Shown: one piece after another, positions 53,301-62,404 of the stretch
Layout: the number at the start of each line of letters is the position of its first letter
Position numbering within the stretch: the stretch's first letter is position 1
DNA from: Paenibacillus monticola
Lineage (GTDB): Bacteria; Bacillota; Bacilli; Paenibacillales; Paenibacillaceae
Direction: 5' to 3'
Length of the DNA: 64,000 bases
Assembly (NCBI RefSeq): GCF_009664975.1
Contig: NZ_WJXB01000002.1
Coordinates: 62,001-126,000, forward strand
The notes under the pieces: model-generated
What the model was told of the DNA's origin: nothing
The model's database searches: none
The model's input: the letters and a program-made list of their open reading frames with translations, nothing else
Translations under genes and position numbers: made by a program

Positions 53301-54395
53301 ATGATAAAATTAATAAAACCTTATATTACCTTTCAAGAAGTTGAAGAAGATTTCAAAAGAATATTTGAATCAGGAACTTTTACCAAAGGAGAATATGTAA
53401 ACAAATTCTTACAGGAAATAAAAACTTATTTAGGAGTCGATCATGCCTTCCTGACCACCTCTGCGACTACAGCATTGTCAATGTGCTTAAAATCACTCGG
53501 AGTAGGATTGGGAGACGAGGTGATCGTATCCGACTTTTCTTTTCCGGCAACCGTAAATGTTGTAGAGGATATCGGAGCGATGCCAATTTTTGCGGATGTG
53601 GATCAGGATACTTTCAATATGAAATCGGAAGAACTAGAAAGGAAAATAACCAAAAAAACAAAAGCAGTCATATTTGTGGATGCGTTCGGAAACCCAAGCG
53701 GAATATCTAAAATAAAAGGGATATGTGAAAAACATCAAATACCGTTGATTGAAGATGCTGCTTGTGCCATCGGGAGCAGTGAAAATGGAGTCAACGTAGG
53801 TAAAATCGCAGATCTTACCTGTTTTAGTTTTCATCCTCGGAAATTGCTTACGACTGGCGAAGGAGGAGTGATTACAACCAATAAGAAAGAAATCGCGGAA
53901 ATTATGAGTGTTAAATTAAACCATGGAGCGATTGTCCGAGATGGAATAGCTGACTTCATTAATTATGGATATAATTACAGACTATCGGAGCTTCAAGCAG
54001 TAATGGGAATAAAACAATTAAATAAATTAGAATCAATTGTGAAAAGTAGGAACAGTATAGCTGACGAGTATAAAAAGAGACTCCATCTTTTAGGTTTTAA
54101 AAGGCAAAATTCGCTGGACAATGTGATTCATAATATTCAATCCCTCGTTTTTATGGTTCCCGAAGGGATGAATAGAGATCATTTAATCGCTTATTTATCG
54201 GAAAATGGAATTGAATCCACAATAGGAACGTATTGCCTGAGCAATACTACTTATTATAAGAACAAGTATAATAGTGTTCAGCCAATTGCAAAATATCTTG
54301 AAAAAAATACCGTAACTCTTCCTTGTTATGATAACGTGGATCACAAATATATTAGCAACATAATAGAAAAATATGTGAGGACTCTCGAGGATTAA
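53301..54395 (+). CDS. Second DegT/DnrJ/EryC1 aminotransferase
   Basis: 364 residues, PLP-dependent. SATTALSMCLKSLG near the cofactor phosphate site, EDAACAIGS, and the Schiff-base Lys in FHPRKLLTTGEGG (near 182). The FHPRK variant is typical of sugar aminotransferases acting on 4-keto sugars, unlike the FPSKN of the WbpE-like gene. Begins immediately after the SDR stop. Followed by a strong terminator. Confidence 0.88.
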   Translation: MIKLIKPYITFQEVEEDFKRIFESGTFTKGEYVNKFLQEIKTYLGVDHAFLTTSATTALSMCLKSLGVGLGDEVIVSDFSFPATVNVVEDIGAMPIFADVDQDTFNMKSEELERKITKKTKAVIFVDAFGNPSGISKIKGICEKHQIPLIEDAACAIGSSENGVNVGKIADLTCFSFHPRKLLTTGEGGVITTNKKEIAEIMSVKLNHGAIVRDGIADFINYGYNYRLSELQAVMGIKQLNKLESIVKSRNSIADEYKKRLHLLGFKRQNSLDNVIHNIQSLVFMVPEGMNRDHLIAYLSENGIESTIGTYCLSNTTYYKNKYNSVQPIAKYLEKNTVTLPCYDNVDHKYISNIIEKYVRTLED

Positions 54396-54437
54396 GCAGT
54401 CCAATGGGCTGGCTGCCGATTTCTTCTATTTGAAAAC

Positions 54438-54480
54438 ACCCGTCAAGGCTAAATGAACGCTTCGTGGCCTTGACGGGTTT
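54438..54480 (+). terminator. Terminator of the wbp-type operon
   Basis: ACCCGTCAAGGC (54438-54449) pairs with GCCTTGACGGGT (54467-54478), a perfect 12-bp stem with a 17-base loop, followed by a short T run. The remaining 120 bases to the next gene contain no recognised feature. Confidence 0.75.
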
Positions 54481-54600
54481 ACGGTCCTGGACAACTACTC
54501 CAGCTATTTTCGGACAACCCGTCCCATCCTCTTTTGGACATTATGTGGTACGTAGTTATCTTAAGCGATCATTCGCTAATAGACTCGAGGAGGGCATACT

Positions 54601-55263
54601 ATGAAGGTAGTTGTTTATACTTCATTATTTGGTAATCATGATTCCGTTAAAGAACCCTTATGTATAGATAAAAGTGTGGATTATATTCTGTTTACGGATG
54701 ACCCGAGCATAAAGTCTGAAAATTGGACGATTAAAGTATTGGAAAAACAATTTGAAAGCCCAAGAAAAATGGCTCGCTTAATCAAATTGTTATCTCATAA
54801 ATTTCTACCAGAACATGACCTAAGCATTTATTTGGATGCAAATTTTAAATTAAAAGCAAAAGATATTTATGAGATGATATTGGAATGTCTAGAGGGCCAA
54901 GATATTGCCTTATACAAGCATCCAAGACGAAACTGCACCTATCAAGAATTAGAACACTGTTTAAAAGTCAACAAAGTAAGCACCGAAATTGCGGACCGTG
55001 TAAAAATAAAGTATCTAAATGAAGGATTTCCTCGTGATTATGGATTATTTGAGAGTGGATTTATTATTAGAAAAAACACGGAAAAAATAAACCAATTGAA
55101 TGAACTTTGGTGGAACGAAATCGCTACTGGAAGCGAACGAGATCAGTGTTCTCTAGTGTTTTGTCTGTGGAAATTGGGAATCACTGCAAATGAAATCAAA
55201 ATTGGCCAACAAATTCGTATAAATCCCTATATCATTGGGTATAAACATAAAAATAATTCATAA
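54601..55263 (+). CDS. TOD1/MUCI70-like (DUF616) glycosyltransferase
   Basis: 220 residues. Opens VVVYTSLFGNHDSVKEP, then YILFTDDPSIKSENW, a YLDANFKLK (DxN metal/nucleotide-like motif), LYKHPRRNCTYQELEHC and FESGFIIRK, all characteristic of the DUF616 glycosyltransferase-like domain. Paralogue of 61557-62300. GAGGAGGG ribosome binding site. Stands between a terminator and a small gene-remnant region. Confidence 0.8.
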   Translation: MKVVVYTSLFGNHDSVKEPLCIDKSVDYILFTDDPSIKSENWTIKVLEKQFESPRKMARLIKLLSHKFLPEHDLSIYLDANFKLKAKDIYEMILECLEGQDIALYKHPRRNCTYQELEHCLKVNKVSTEIADRVKIKYLNEGFPRDYGLFESGFIIRKNTEKINQLNELWWNEIATGSERDQCSLVFCLWKLGITANEIKIGQQIRINPYIIGYKHKNNS

Positions 55264-55390
55264 TGCGAGCACGATTTTCTTGCGATCGGACGATGCATTA
55301 CCATTAACTGAACGCGTCCACTCGTCCCCATAAACCTTTTCTTGAATATATTTTGCAGACCGTTTAGGTATTTTAATTAAGCATAACAAA
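55258..55390 (-). pseudogene. Possible C-terminal gene remnant
   Basis: A 43-codon open minus-strand stretch with a protein-like sequence: KRSAKYIQEKVYGDEWTRS then NGNASSDRKKIVLAL and a stop overlapping the plus-strand DUF616 stop. It has no start and is preceded by a stop codon. No family recognised. It occupies the 174-base gap before the next gene. Confidence 0.35.
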
Positions 55391-55437
55391 ATTTAACGCA
55401 TATTATTATATGAGACTATTTTGGAAGGGGAGTAAAA

Positions 55438-56385
55438 GTGGAAAAAAATCCGATTAAGATAACATTTATCCCCAAAAGAAGGCCTTTTATAAAAAATGCC
55501 ACATCAAGACTTCGGGCTTTATATCTAATAGATCATCTTCAAAAGTTATTTCCCAACAAGTATATAGCTAATATTGATGATCCGGAGAATGCTGACATTA
55601 TTGTTGTGAATCAATCCGCTTCACAAGAAAATTTAATAAAAATTCTAAATCAAAAAAAGAAACGAAAGGTTTTTCTCATCTATGATGTGGTAGGACGGCA
55701 GTACGATGATGCCAGAGAATCATTTAACCAAGTTGCGCAGCAAGCTGATTTAATTACTGTTGCAAATGAAACTCAAAAAGCGCGGATAGAGGAATTGAAG
55801 CTAGGTAAACCTTGTTGCATTTTGAATGATGGTATCGATTATGTTGAACAATTGAACCCTTCCCTTTCACCGTTTAACGGAAAAGTAGTTTGGTTTGGTA
55901 ATCACCAACTAGGTAATTTAGAATCAGCAATGTGGGCAATTGATTATATATCCGTGCAACCTAAATATTCAATAGGTGTTATAGGCAATAAAGAAATTAA
56001 ATTAGACAATGTTGAGTTAATAGAATGGAAATATGAAGGATTTATTAATAATCTAAAACGTTATAGTCTATGCTTTTTGTCTCACGATAGTTTGGAAAAA
56101 CAAAAGAGCAATAACAGATTGCTAGTGACGATTGCAAATGGTATTCCCACAATTGTATCAAATTCTGCTGCTTATTCTGAGTTACTTCGTAAGTTCAAGT
56201 TAGATTATGCCATTGTCGAAAATGAAAATGAATTACAAAAGGCTCTTTCCATCCTTAGTGATGAGGAACAAAGACAAAAGTATTTAAGTGAGATACAGCC
56301 TTATATTTTAGAGAACTACAATTATAATACTGTAGCAAAAAAGTTTGATCAGATATTAAATATCTACTACTTAAAAGGTGTATAA
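55438..56385 (+). CDS. GT4-like glycosyltransferase
   Basis: 315 residues from a GTG at 55438 (AGGGGAG upstream). Two Rossmann-like halves; DVVGRQYDDARESFN, DLITVANETQKARIEEL (typical start of the second domain), GIDYVEQLNP and KQKSNNRLLVTIANGIPTIV in place of the usual E-x7-E loop. Such divergent GT4 members transfer sugars in surface glycan assembly. 13 bp upstream of ugd. Confidence 0.75.
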   Translation: MEKNPIKITFIPKRRPFIKNATSRLRALYLIDHLQKLFPNKYIANIDDPENADIIVVNQSASQENLIKILNQKKKRKVFLIYDVVGRQYDDARESFNQVAQQADLITVANETQKARIEELKLGKPCCILNDGIDYVEQLNPSLSPFNGKVVWFGNHQLGNLESAMWAIDYISVQPKYSIGVIGNKEIKLDNVELIEWKYEGFINNLKRYSLCFLSHDSLEKQKSNNRLLVTIANGIPTIVSNSAAYSELLRKFKLDYAIVENENELQKALSILSDEEQRQKYLSEIQPYILENYNYNTVAKKFDQILNIYYLKGV

Positions 56386-56397
56386 GAGGTGTAATTA

Positions 56398-57720
56398 ATG
56401 TCCAGAATTGCCGTAGTAGGTACAGGTTATGTTGGTTTAGTGTCGGGAGCAATCCTGTCAGACTTTGGCCATAAAGTTACATGTGTTGATATTGATCAAA
56501 ACAAAATTGCTCGTTTAAAACAAGGTATTATTCCCATATATGAGCCAGAATTAGAAACAATGGTCGAAAAAAATTATTATTATAAACGACTATATTTTAC
56601 AACTAATATCCAGGATGCTGTAGAAAAAAATGACATTATCATCATTGCGGTTGGAACACCGCCAGCAGATGACGGAAGTGCTGATCTTCAATATGTTCTT
56701 ACTGTTGCCGAGAGTATAGCTACTTACATGAATGGATATAAGGTGATTGTCAATAAGTCGACTGTACCCGTAGGAACAGGACAAAAAGTCAAGTCACTGG
56801 TGCAAGATGCTCTAAACGAAAGAGGGGTAAACTATACTTTCGACGTAGTTTCAAACCCTGAATTTTTAAGAGAGGGATCTGCAGTTAGAGACTTTACTCA
56901 TCCCGATAGAGTAGTTATTGGTGCTGAAAATGAAAAAGCTATCAATCTAATGAAAGAAGTATATCGAGTCCTATATATCAATGAAACTCCTTTTGTCATA
57001 ACGAACATTGAAACGGCAGAAATCATTAAGTACGCATCAAATGCCTTTCTTGCCATGAAAATTACCTTTATTAATGAAGTAGCTAATCTTTGTGAAAAGG
57101 TGGGGGCTGACGTTCAAAAAGTAGCTAAAGCAATGGGAAAGGACGGACGCATCTCCCCCAAATTTTTACATGCAGGTCCTGGTTATGGAGGAAGCTGTTT
57201 TCCAAAGGATACCAGATCTCTCGTTAAAATTGCCACGGATTGCGGTGAACCTCTCTCTTTAATAGAAGCTACTATAAAAGCTAATGAAAGACAAAAGCTT
57301 AAAATGGTAGATAAGATCGTGGATGCTCTGGGTGAAGTTGAGGGAAAAACTATAGCGGTTCTAGGGATTACTTTTAAACCTAATACAGATGATATGAGGG
57401 AAGCACCTTCATTAGTCATCTTACCAGAATTAGTGAAGTATGGTATAAAGCTAAAGGTATATGATCCAAAAGGACGTGAAGAAGGTACATGGCGTCTTCA
57501 TGACATAAAAGATAACCTGATTTGGTGTGAAGAAACTTACGAGGCTATTACAAATACGGATGCTACTTTGATTCTCACTGAATGGAATGAATTCAGAAAC
57601 CTGGATTTTGATAAATATGATGAACTAAATAGTGGAAAGTATTTCTTTGATTTTAGAAATATTTACGATAAACAAGAATTAACTGGAAAAGGATTTAAAT
57701 ACTATGGTGTAGGTGTGTAA
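56398..57720 (+). CDS. ugd: UDP-glucose 6-dehydrogenase
   Basis: 440 residues. NAD motif GTGYVGLVSGAILSDFG at the N terminus, VNKSTVPVGTG, SNPEFLREGSAVRDF, and the catalytic cysteine near 267 in YGGSCFPKDT. Oxidises UDP-glucose to UDP-glucuronate. The product is the substrate of the epimerase encoded next, whose start overlaps or abuts this stop, giving UDP-galacturonate. Distinct from the WbpA-type enzyme at 62405. Confidence 0.94.
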   Translation: MSRIAVVGTGYVGLVSGAILSDFGHKVTCVDIDQNKIARLKQGIIPIYEPELETMVEKNYYYKRLYFTTNIQDAVEKNDIIIIAVGTPPADDGSADLQYVLTVAESIATYMNGYKVIVNKSTVPVGTGQKVKSLVQDALNERGVNYTFDVVSNPEFLREGSAVRDFTHPDRVVIGAENEKAINLMKEVYRVLYINETPFVITNIETAEIIKYASNAFLAMKITFINEVANLCEKVGADVQKVAKAMGKDGRISPKFLHAGPGYGGSCFPKDTRSLVKIATDCGEPLSLIEATIKANERQKLKMVDKIVDALGEVEGKTIAVLGITFKPNTDDMREAPSLVILPELVKYGIKLKVYDPKGREEGTWRLHDIKDNLIWCEETYEAITNTDATLILTEWNEFRNLDFDKYDELNSGKYFFDFRNIYDKQELTGKGFKYYGVGV

Positions 57721-57721
57721 A

Positions 57722-58735
57722 ATGAATTTAAAACCTGTAGATAGCACAAAAACATATCTTGTTACAGGTGCAGCCGGCTTTATTGGTATGCACCTTTCTA
57801 AAAAGTTATTGAGCATGGGTTGCAAAGTAATAGGATATGACAACATGAACGATTATTATGACGTGAACCTTAAACTTAGCCGTTTAAACATATTGAAGAA
57901 CTTTGATCATTTCACTTTCCATAAAGCAGATTTAATTGACAGGGACTATCTTGAAAACTTGTTTTCAAAAAACAACATTGATATAGTAATCAACCTGGCG
58001 GCACAAGCAGGTGTAAGATATAGCATTGAGAAACCACATGTTTATATACAATCCAATATTGTGGGATTCTTCAATATTCTCGAGATGTGTAGACACCACA
58101 AAGTAAGCCACCTGCTTTATGCTTCCTCAAGTTCTGTGTATGGTTCTAATCAAAAGATACCATTTTCAACAGAAGACATGGTGGATCAACCCGTTAGTTT
58201 ATATGCAGCTACAAAAAAGTCTAATGAACTAATGGCACATACTTATAGTCACCTTTATAAAATACCTGCAACCGGATTGCGTTTCTTCACAGTTTATGGT
58301 CCGTATGGAAGACCTGATATGGCATATTACTCTTTTACAAAGGCTATTATTGAAGATAAAATGATAAAAGTATTTAATAATGGAGATATGTACCGGGATT
58401 TTACTTATATTGATGATATTATTGAAGGTGTCACTAGACTTATAGAAAACTCTCCTGCAATATTTAATAAAACCTTACCCTACAAGGTTTATAATATTGG
58501 GAATAATAAACCTGAAAAATTAATAGATTTAATTCAAGCGATTGAACATTCAACTGGTAAAAAAGCGATTAAAAAATATTATCCAATGCAAGCAGGGGAT
58601 GTGTACCAAACCTATGCTGACATAAAAAATTTATTTGAAGATGTAGGCTTTAAACCAAATACATCAATTGACGACGGTATCAACAAATTTATAACCTGGT
58701 ATAATCAATATTACAATCAAGTGGACATGAATTAG
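57722..58735 (+). CDS. UDP-glucuronate 4-epimerase-like SDR
   Basis: 337 residues from the ATG at 57722. NAD motif GAAGFIGMH, then YDNMNDYYDVNLKLSRL, which is diagnostic of the UDP-glucuronate epimerase (GAE/LpsL) group; catalytic SSSSVYG and YAATKKSNE (YxxxK); YGPYGRPDMAYYSFT. Converts UDP-glucuronate from the upstream dehydrogenase to UDP-galacturonate. Last gene before the convergent LamG-GT gene. Confidence 0.9.
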   Translation: MNLKPVDSTKTYLVTGAAGFIGMHLSKKLLSMGCKVIGYDNMNDYYDVNLKLSRLNILKNFDHFTFHKADLIDRDYLENLFSKNNIDIVINLAAQAGVRYSIEKPHVYIQSNIVGFFNILEMCRHHKVSHLLYASSSSVYGSNQKIPFSTEDMVDQPVSLYAATKKSNELMAHTYSHLYKIPATGLRFFTVYGPYGRPDMAYYSFTKAIIEDKMIKVFNNGDMYRDFTYIDDIIEGVTRLIENSPAIFNKTLPYKVYNIGNNKPEKLIDLIQAIEHSTGKKAIKKYYPMQAGDVYQTYADIKNLFEDVGFKPNTSIDDGINKFITWYNQYYNQVDMN

Positions 58736-58776
58736 GGAATTGACTTATGTGTATTCTGTCAATTCCCTTTTTCTTT
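58735..58776 (+). terminator. Terminator after the UDP-glucuronate epimerase
   Basis: GGGAATTGAC (58735-58744) pairs with GTCAATTCCC (58758-58767), followed by TTTTTCTTT. It overlaps the stop codon of the convergent gene. Confidence 0.85.
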
Positions 58777-61311
58777 ATTATTTAATATATTATCGAAAAA
58801 TTGATACTGCGAAAGACTTGCTTTTTCTATCGAATAATTTTTAGCAGTTTCTATTCCATTTAAGAAAAATTTATTTCTTATACTTTTATTTTCTACTAAA
58901 TAACTTATAAAATGAATAACCTCTTCATTATTAGCAGTATCAACTAAAAAACTGTTGTATCCATGTACCGCATATTCATATATTCCTCCTATCTTTGGAA
59001 GGATAGTAGAGCAACCAATTGCCATTGCCTCTAATCCTGAACGTCCAAAAGCTTGATAAGTTGATAAATCAATAAAAATATTGGAGTCTTGTAAAAGCTC
59101 TGCAACTTGTTCCCTATGGAGTATCCCCTGATTTTTAAAATCAAAATTCAAAGGAACATTTAAAGAGTTCAATTCATTATCAGAGCAACCAAATATAGAA
59201 ATTTCTATTTTTGAATTATATTTTTCTTTTATCGCTTTCAACACATTCATTGTTTCTTTAGGCGATCTTCGAGGAGTTTTTGGCCTGACCATTGCCACAA
59301 TATGAACAACATCTTTTTTACTATTATTTATTGTCACTGCAGGTTTAAAAAGCATGTTGTCTAAACTCGGAGCAATTTTATAAACCTCAATTCCATGATT
59401 TTCTTTTATTATATTACGGATCCAATTCGTTTTGGCAAAAGCATTATTATTTAGAATTAATGTATAAGATTCTATCGCTTCTTTATACCAATGATGATCT
59501 TTATCAAACATCAAAGGTTCATAATCTTGTATATAGTAGGAGGGTTTTATATAGGGGTGACATTCGATGATGTTTTTTAACATTTTCACCGTTGTAAATA
59601 CGGTAGCTACTACGATGTCAAAGTGTTGAGAAAGGCGAATTAATTCATCTTGATTTTTATAATAAACACAAAATTCATCAAAATTTAAGTATTTTTCAGA
59701 AAATGGAATCTTATAGTTAAGATTGTTGGCTATTTTTGCATTTACATTCAACGTACGAAGTCCCATGGTTTCCTGTACAACTGAGTGTGATCCTCCATCT
59801 CCTCCTTTTGTTGGCAAAATAAATAAAATCGAGATATTACTTCTTTTTAACTTTTCACCGTTTTCTATCGTATGTTCAACTTTTTCCCTCAAAGTGTTTA
59901 GTTCCTTATTTTCTTTTAAAACTGTCATACAATCTCTTATTTTTTTACTGGAATACTTTCTGCAAATTAGCTTATCTGCTTGTTTTTTTAACAATTTTTT
60001 TTGGTCACTCGTGTAACTACTAGATTTATAATGATACACGTAACAATCATCGGCTACTTTTAGTTTGAAGCCAGCATTTTTTGCTCGGATACAATAATCA
60101 TTTTCTTCGCCATATCCTTCCGAAAAAGTCTCCTGATCAAAATAACCAATTTTATCTATAACCTCTCTTTTAACCATTAAACAAAATCCATTTAAAAGTG
60201 GAACTTCTGGATAACATTTATCTGACCGGTTTTCCACTAAATTTGACATTTGTTCCAAGTTCATTTTTTCTGGGAGTGAATTTTTTGCCCAATCATTTTG
60301 TTCAAACAATTTTGGTACGGATTGCCAAGAAGCTGCATTTGAAAGAGGACCTGCTATACCTACAGCTTTCTCAGATTCCATACATGCAATTAGCTTTTCT
60401 AACCAGCGAAGTGTAACGATTGTATCACTATTAAGTAACACACAATATTTAGAAGATGATGCCAGCAACCCTATATTAGCGGCAATTGTATATCCTTGTG
60501 CATAATCATTTCTAATAAGCTTACAATTATAGACTTCAGCATATACCCTTAAAAATCTACTTGTTTCCTTGTTACTGCCATCATCAACTATAATAATATT
60601 AAAGGTTAATGTTCTCTTAGCAATTAATGACTCGAGACATACTTTTACTTCCTCTAAAGCATTATGCACACAAATGATTACATCAATTTCTTCAGTATTA
60701 GTTTCATTACGTTCATCATTACTTATTAGATTTTGATTATTCAGTCTGTCTTCTTCTAAAATTAAACTTATTAAGCCCGGTTTTTTTTCAGTCATTCCAT
60801 TATTCATATTCTCGTAAATTTGTCTCCTTGTTCTAGCATAATCCCAAATTCTAACATTAGTAATTTCACCAATAAAAAAACCGTAATTACTCAGACCCCC
60901 GATTATCCCTGAGGCAAAAACATTTGTTTTCAGGCTTTTCAAACCCATTTTTCTAATCTCACCATTAATAAAAAGATATGGGGTTTTATCACGATAAACA
61001 ATTGCAATGTGAGTCCAGTCAGTAATACTTGTTTCATATACTAAAGTAGCTGGCAGATGATTTGCTGTATGTTCAAAAACTGAAACACCATTCGTCCCTA
61101 CTGACACTCCTGTTCCAGCAGACTCATTGTCGCCCCCATAACCAGCTGCAATAACATACCTTTGATCTGAAATACCTGAAGCACCTATAACTGACTCTTT
61201 TCTAATTTTATGAGTTGCTTCAGGCTTAACCCAGAATTCATATGTGAAGTTATTCTTTACTTCCTTAAATATGGATTGAATTGTTAATTTATCGCTACCA
61301 CCGAACCTCAT
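58759..61311 (-). CDS. LamG-GT2-GT4 fusion glycosyltransferase
   Basis: 850 residues in three parts. An N-terminal concanavalin/LamG-like domain (about 10-175) has YEFWVKPEATH, DWTHIAIVYRDKTPYLFING and VRIWDYARTRRQI. The GT2 domain (about 203-440) has VIICVHNALEEVKVCLESL, VDDGSN and NSDTIV. The GT4 domain (about 490-850) has FILPTKGGDGGSHSV and the FGRSGLEAMAIGCSTILP donor-site motif. The carbohydrate-binding-type fold at the front may hold the acceptor glycan; both transferase domains look intact. AAGGGTGAT precedes the ATG. Paralogous to the truncated 44761-45984 gene. Confidence 0.85.
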   Translation of the reverse strand: MRFGGSDKLTIQSIFKEVKNNFTYEFWVKPEATHKIRKESVIGASGISDQRYVIAAGYGGDNESAGTGVSVGTNGVSVFEHTANHLPATLVYETSITDWTHIAIVYRDKTPYLFINGEIRKMGLKSLKTNVFASGIIGGLSNYGFFIGEITNVRIWDYARTRRQIYENMNNGMTEKKPGLISLILEEDRLNNQNLISNDERNETNTEEIDVIICVHNALEEVKVCLESLIAKRTLTFNIIIVDDGSNKETSRFLRVYAEVYNCKLIRNDYAQGYTIAANIGLLASSSKYCVLLNSDTIVTLRWLEKLIACMESEKAVGIAGPLSNAASWQSVPKLFEQNDWAKNSLPEKMNLEQMSNLVENRSDKCYPEVPLLNGFCLMVKREVIDKIGYFDQETFSEGYGEENDYCIRAKNAGFKLKVADDCYVYHYKSSSYTSDQKKLLKKQADKLICRKYSSKKIRDCMTVLKENKELNTLREKVEHTIENGEKLKRSNISILFILPTKGGDGGSHSVVQETMGLRTLNVNAKIANNLNYKIPFSEKYLNFDEFCVYYKNQDELIRLSQHFDIVVATVFTTVKMLKNIIECHPYIKPSYYIQDYEPLMFDKDHHWYKEAIESYTLILNNNAFAKTNWIRNIIKENHGIEVYKIAPSLDNMLFKPAVTINNSKKDVVHIVAMVRPKTPRRSPKETMNVLKAIKEKYNSKIEISIFGCSDNELNSLNVPLNFDFKNQGILHREQVAELLQDSNIFIDLSTYQAFGRSGLEAMAIGCSTILPKIGGIYEYAVHGYNSFLVDTANNEEVIHFISYLVENKSIRNKFFLNGIETAKNYSIEKASLSQYQFFDNILNNKEKGN

Positions 61312-61318
61312 TTTAATA

Positions 61319-61522
61319 TCACCCTTTTTCTTTGAACATTAGCATTGCATCGAGCTGTTCAATGTTCACGGAATACCATTTAACCGACTTAGCTATTGCC
61401 GGCACCATATTGGATTCCATGCGGAAACGGAAAGGACTCGCAAGTAACAGCTTTCGCTTAGAGAGCCCCCTCCCCGGGTGGCTCTCACTTATTAACTCAA
61501 TGGCTCTATCCCACCGAAATAT
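61319..61522 (-). pseudogene. Gene remnant directly upstream of the LamG-GT gene
   Basis: A 67-codon open minus-strand frame with coding character (DRAIELISESHPGRGLSKR, then KLLLASPFRFRMESNMVPA and VKWYSVNIEQLDAML), ending TGA at 61319-61321, eight bases before the LamG-GT start. No start codon at its 5' end, where a stop precedes it. Probably the 3' end of a displaced gene. Family not recognised. The GC content is higher than in flanking glycan genes, suggesting a different origin. Confidence 0.5.
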
Positions 61523-61556
61523 TCATTCTTCGTGACTTTAATACTTCGTATTGACA

Positions 61557-62300
61557 TTAGATCAAAGATTTTTTTTGATTTGTCTCATGATCGTGAATTC
61601 TCCATTTGAAGTATTTATTATCCCTAATATAATCATCGAGAATAGAAAAAGGGGTATTATACTTCCAAGCGATATAATTAAAGCTCATCTGATCTCTTTT
61701 ACTGAAGTTTTCAACTTCATTCCACCAAGCGTCCATTGTTTCTATAATTTTTGGATCCTTGTGTCTCCTTAGAATTACTCCAGTAGAAATAAGGCCATTA
61801 TTTTCTGGATATCTCTCTTTTTCATATCTTTCAGCTTGGGCAAGAATGACATTTTTGTCATCTTTGTTTCTCCGTATGCAAACTTCTGCTTCTTGATATA
61901 TACAGTTCCTTCCATCAGAGTGCCTAAAAAAGACAAGTGAAGATTCCTTCAAATAACTTTGCAGCAACTCGTGTAGATCTCCAACGATAGTAATATTTGC
62001 ATCTACCCATACACTGTAGTTATAGTCTTGAAAAAACAAGTGAGGTTGTATTTTTACATATCTTGCCTTTCTTGTTGAATCAAGATTCTGACGCGGGAAG
62101 GGTATTATCTTCCAAAAATTTGATTTTATATCCGGATTATCAGTGAAGCATACATAATCAAATTTATCGGATTTATACTGGGGTTCATATAGATTGTCAT
62201 AATTAGCTGTGATAGCAGTATAAACGACAACTTTATTTTTATTAATTTGACCGACTGAAGTACCTACATTAGATTGATATAATATTTTGTTTTGCTCCAT
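61557..62300 (-). CDS. TOD1/MUCI70-like (DUF616) glycosyltransferase, second copy
   Basis: 247 residues: VVVYTAITANYDNLYEPQY, YVCFTDNPDIKSNFW, the YSVWVDANITIVGD motif, FFRHSDGRNCIYQEAEVC and NNGLISTGVILRRH, followed by DAWWNEVENFSKRDQMSFNYI. Same family as 54601-55263, diverged. GGAGGT precedes the ATG. On the minus strand between wbpA-type dehydrogenase and the LamG-GT gene. Confidence 0.8.
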   Translation of the reverse strand: MEQNKILYQSNVGTSVGQINKNKVVVYTAITANYDNLYEPQYKSDKFDYVCFTDNPDIKSNFWKIIPFPRQNLDSTRKARYVKIQPHLFFQDYNYSVWVDANITIVGDLHELLQSYLKESSLVFFRHSDGRNCIYQEAEVCIRRNKDDKNVILAQAERYEKERYPENNGLISTGVILRRHKDPKIIETMDAWWNEVENFSKRDQMSFNYIAWKYNTPFSILDDYIRDNKYFKWRIHDHETNQKKSLI

Positions 62301-62404
62301 TAGTAAATACCTCCAGTGTGTTTGCTAATCTAAAAGTGTACCACTTACACAGCGTCTGCTAACGCAAAAGTTCTGAGCCAGGTACCTGTTATGCTGAATG
62401 AAGC

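Noticed and set aside
61459..61484. Hairpin GAGAGCC/GGCTCTC suggestive of a group II intron end
   Set aside because: No domain V sequence or reverse transcriptase remnant could be found nearby, and the bases are part of the coding remnant.
61332..61535. 67-codon plus-strand ORF
   Set aside because: Opposite strand carries the more protein-like remnant that ends next to the LamG-GT start.
62301..62404. Short direct repeats containing TTAGCA in the gap before the WbpA-type gene
   Set aside because: Too short and not matched elsewhere in the window to call an insertion-sequence end.
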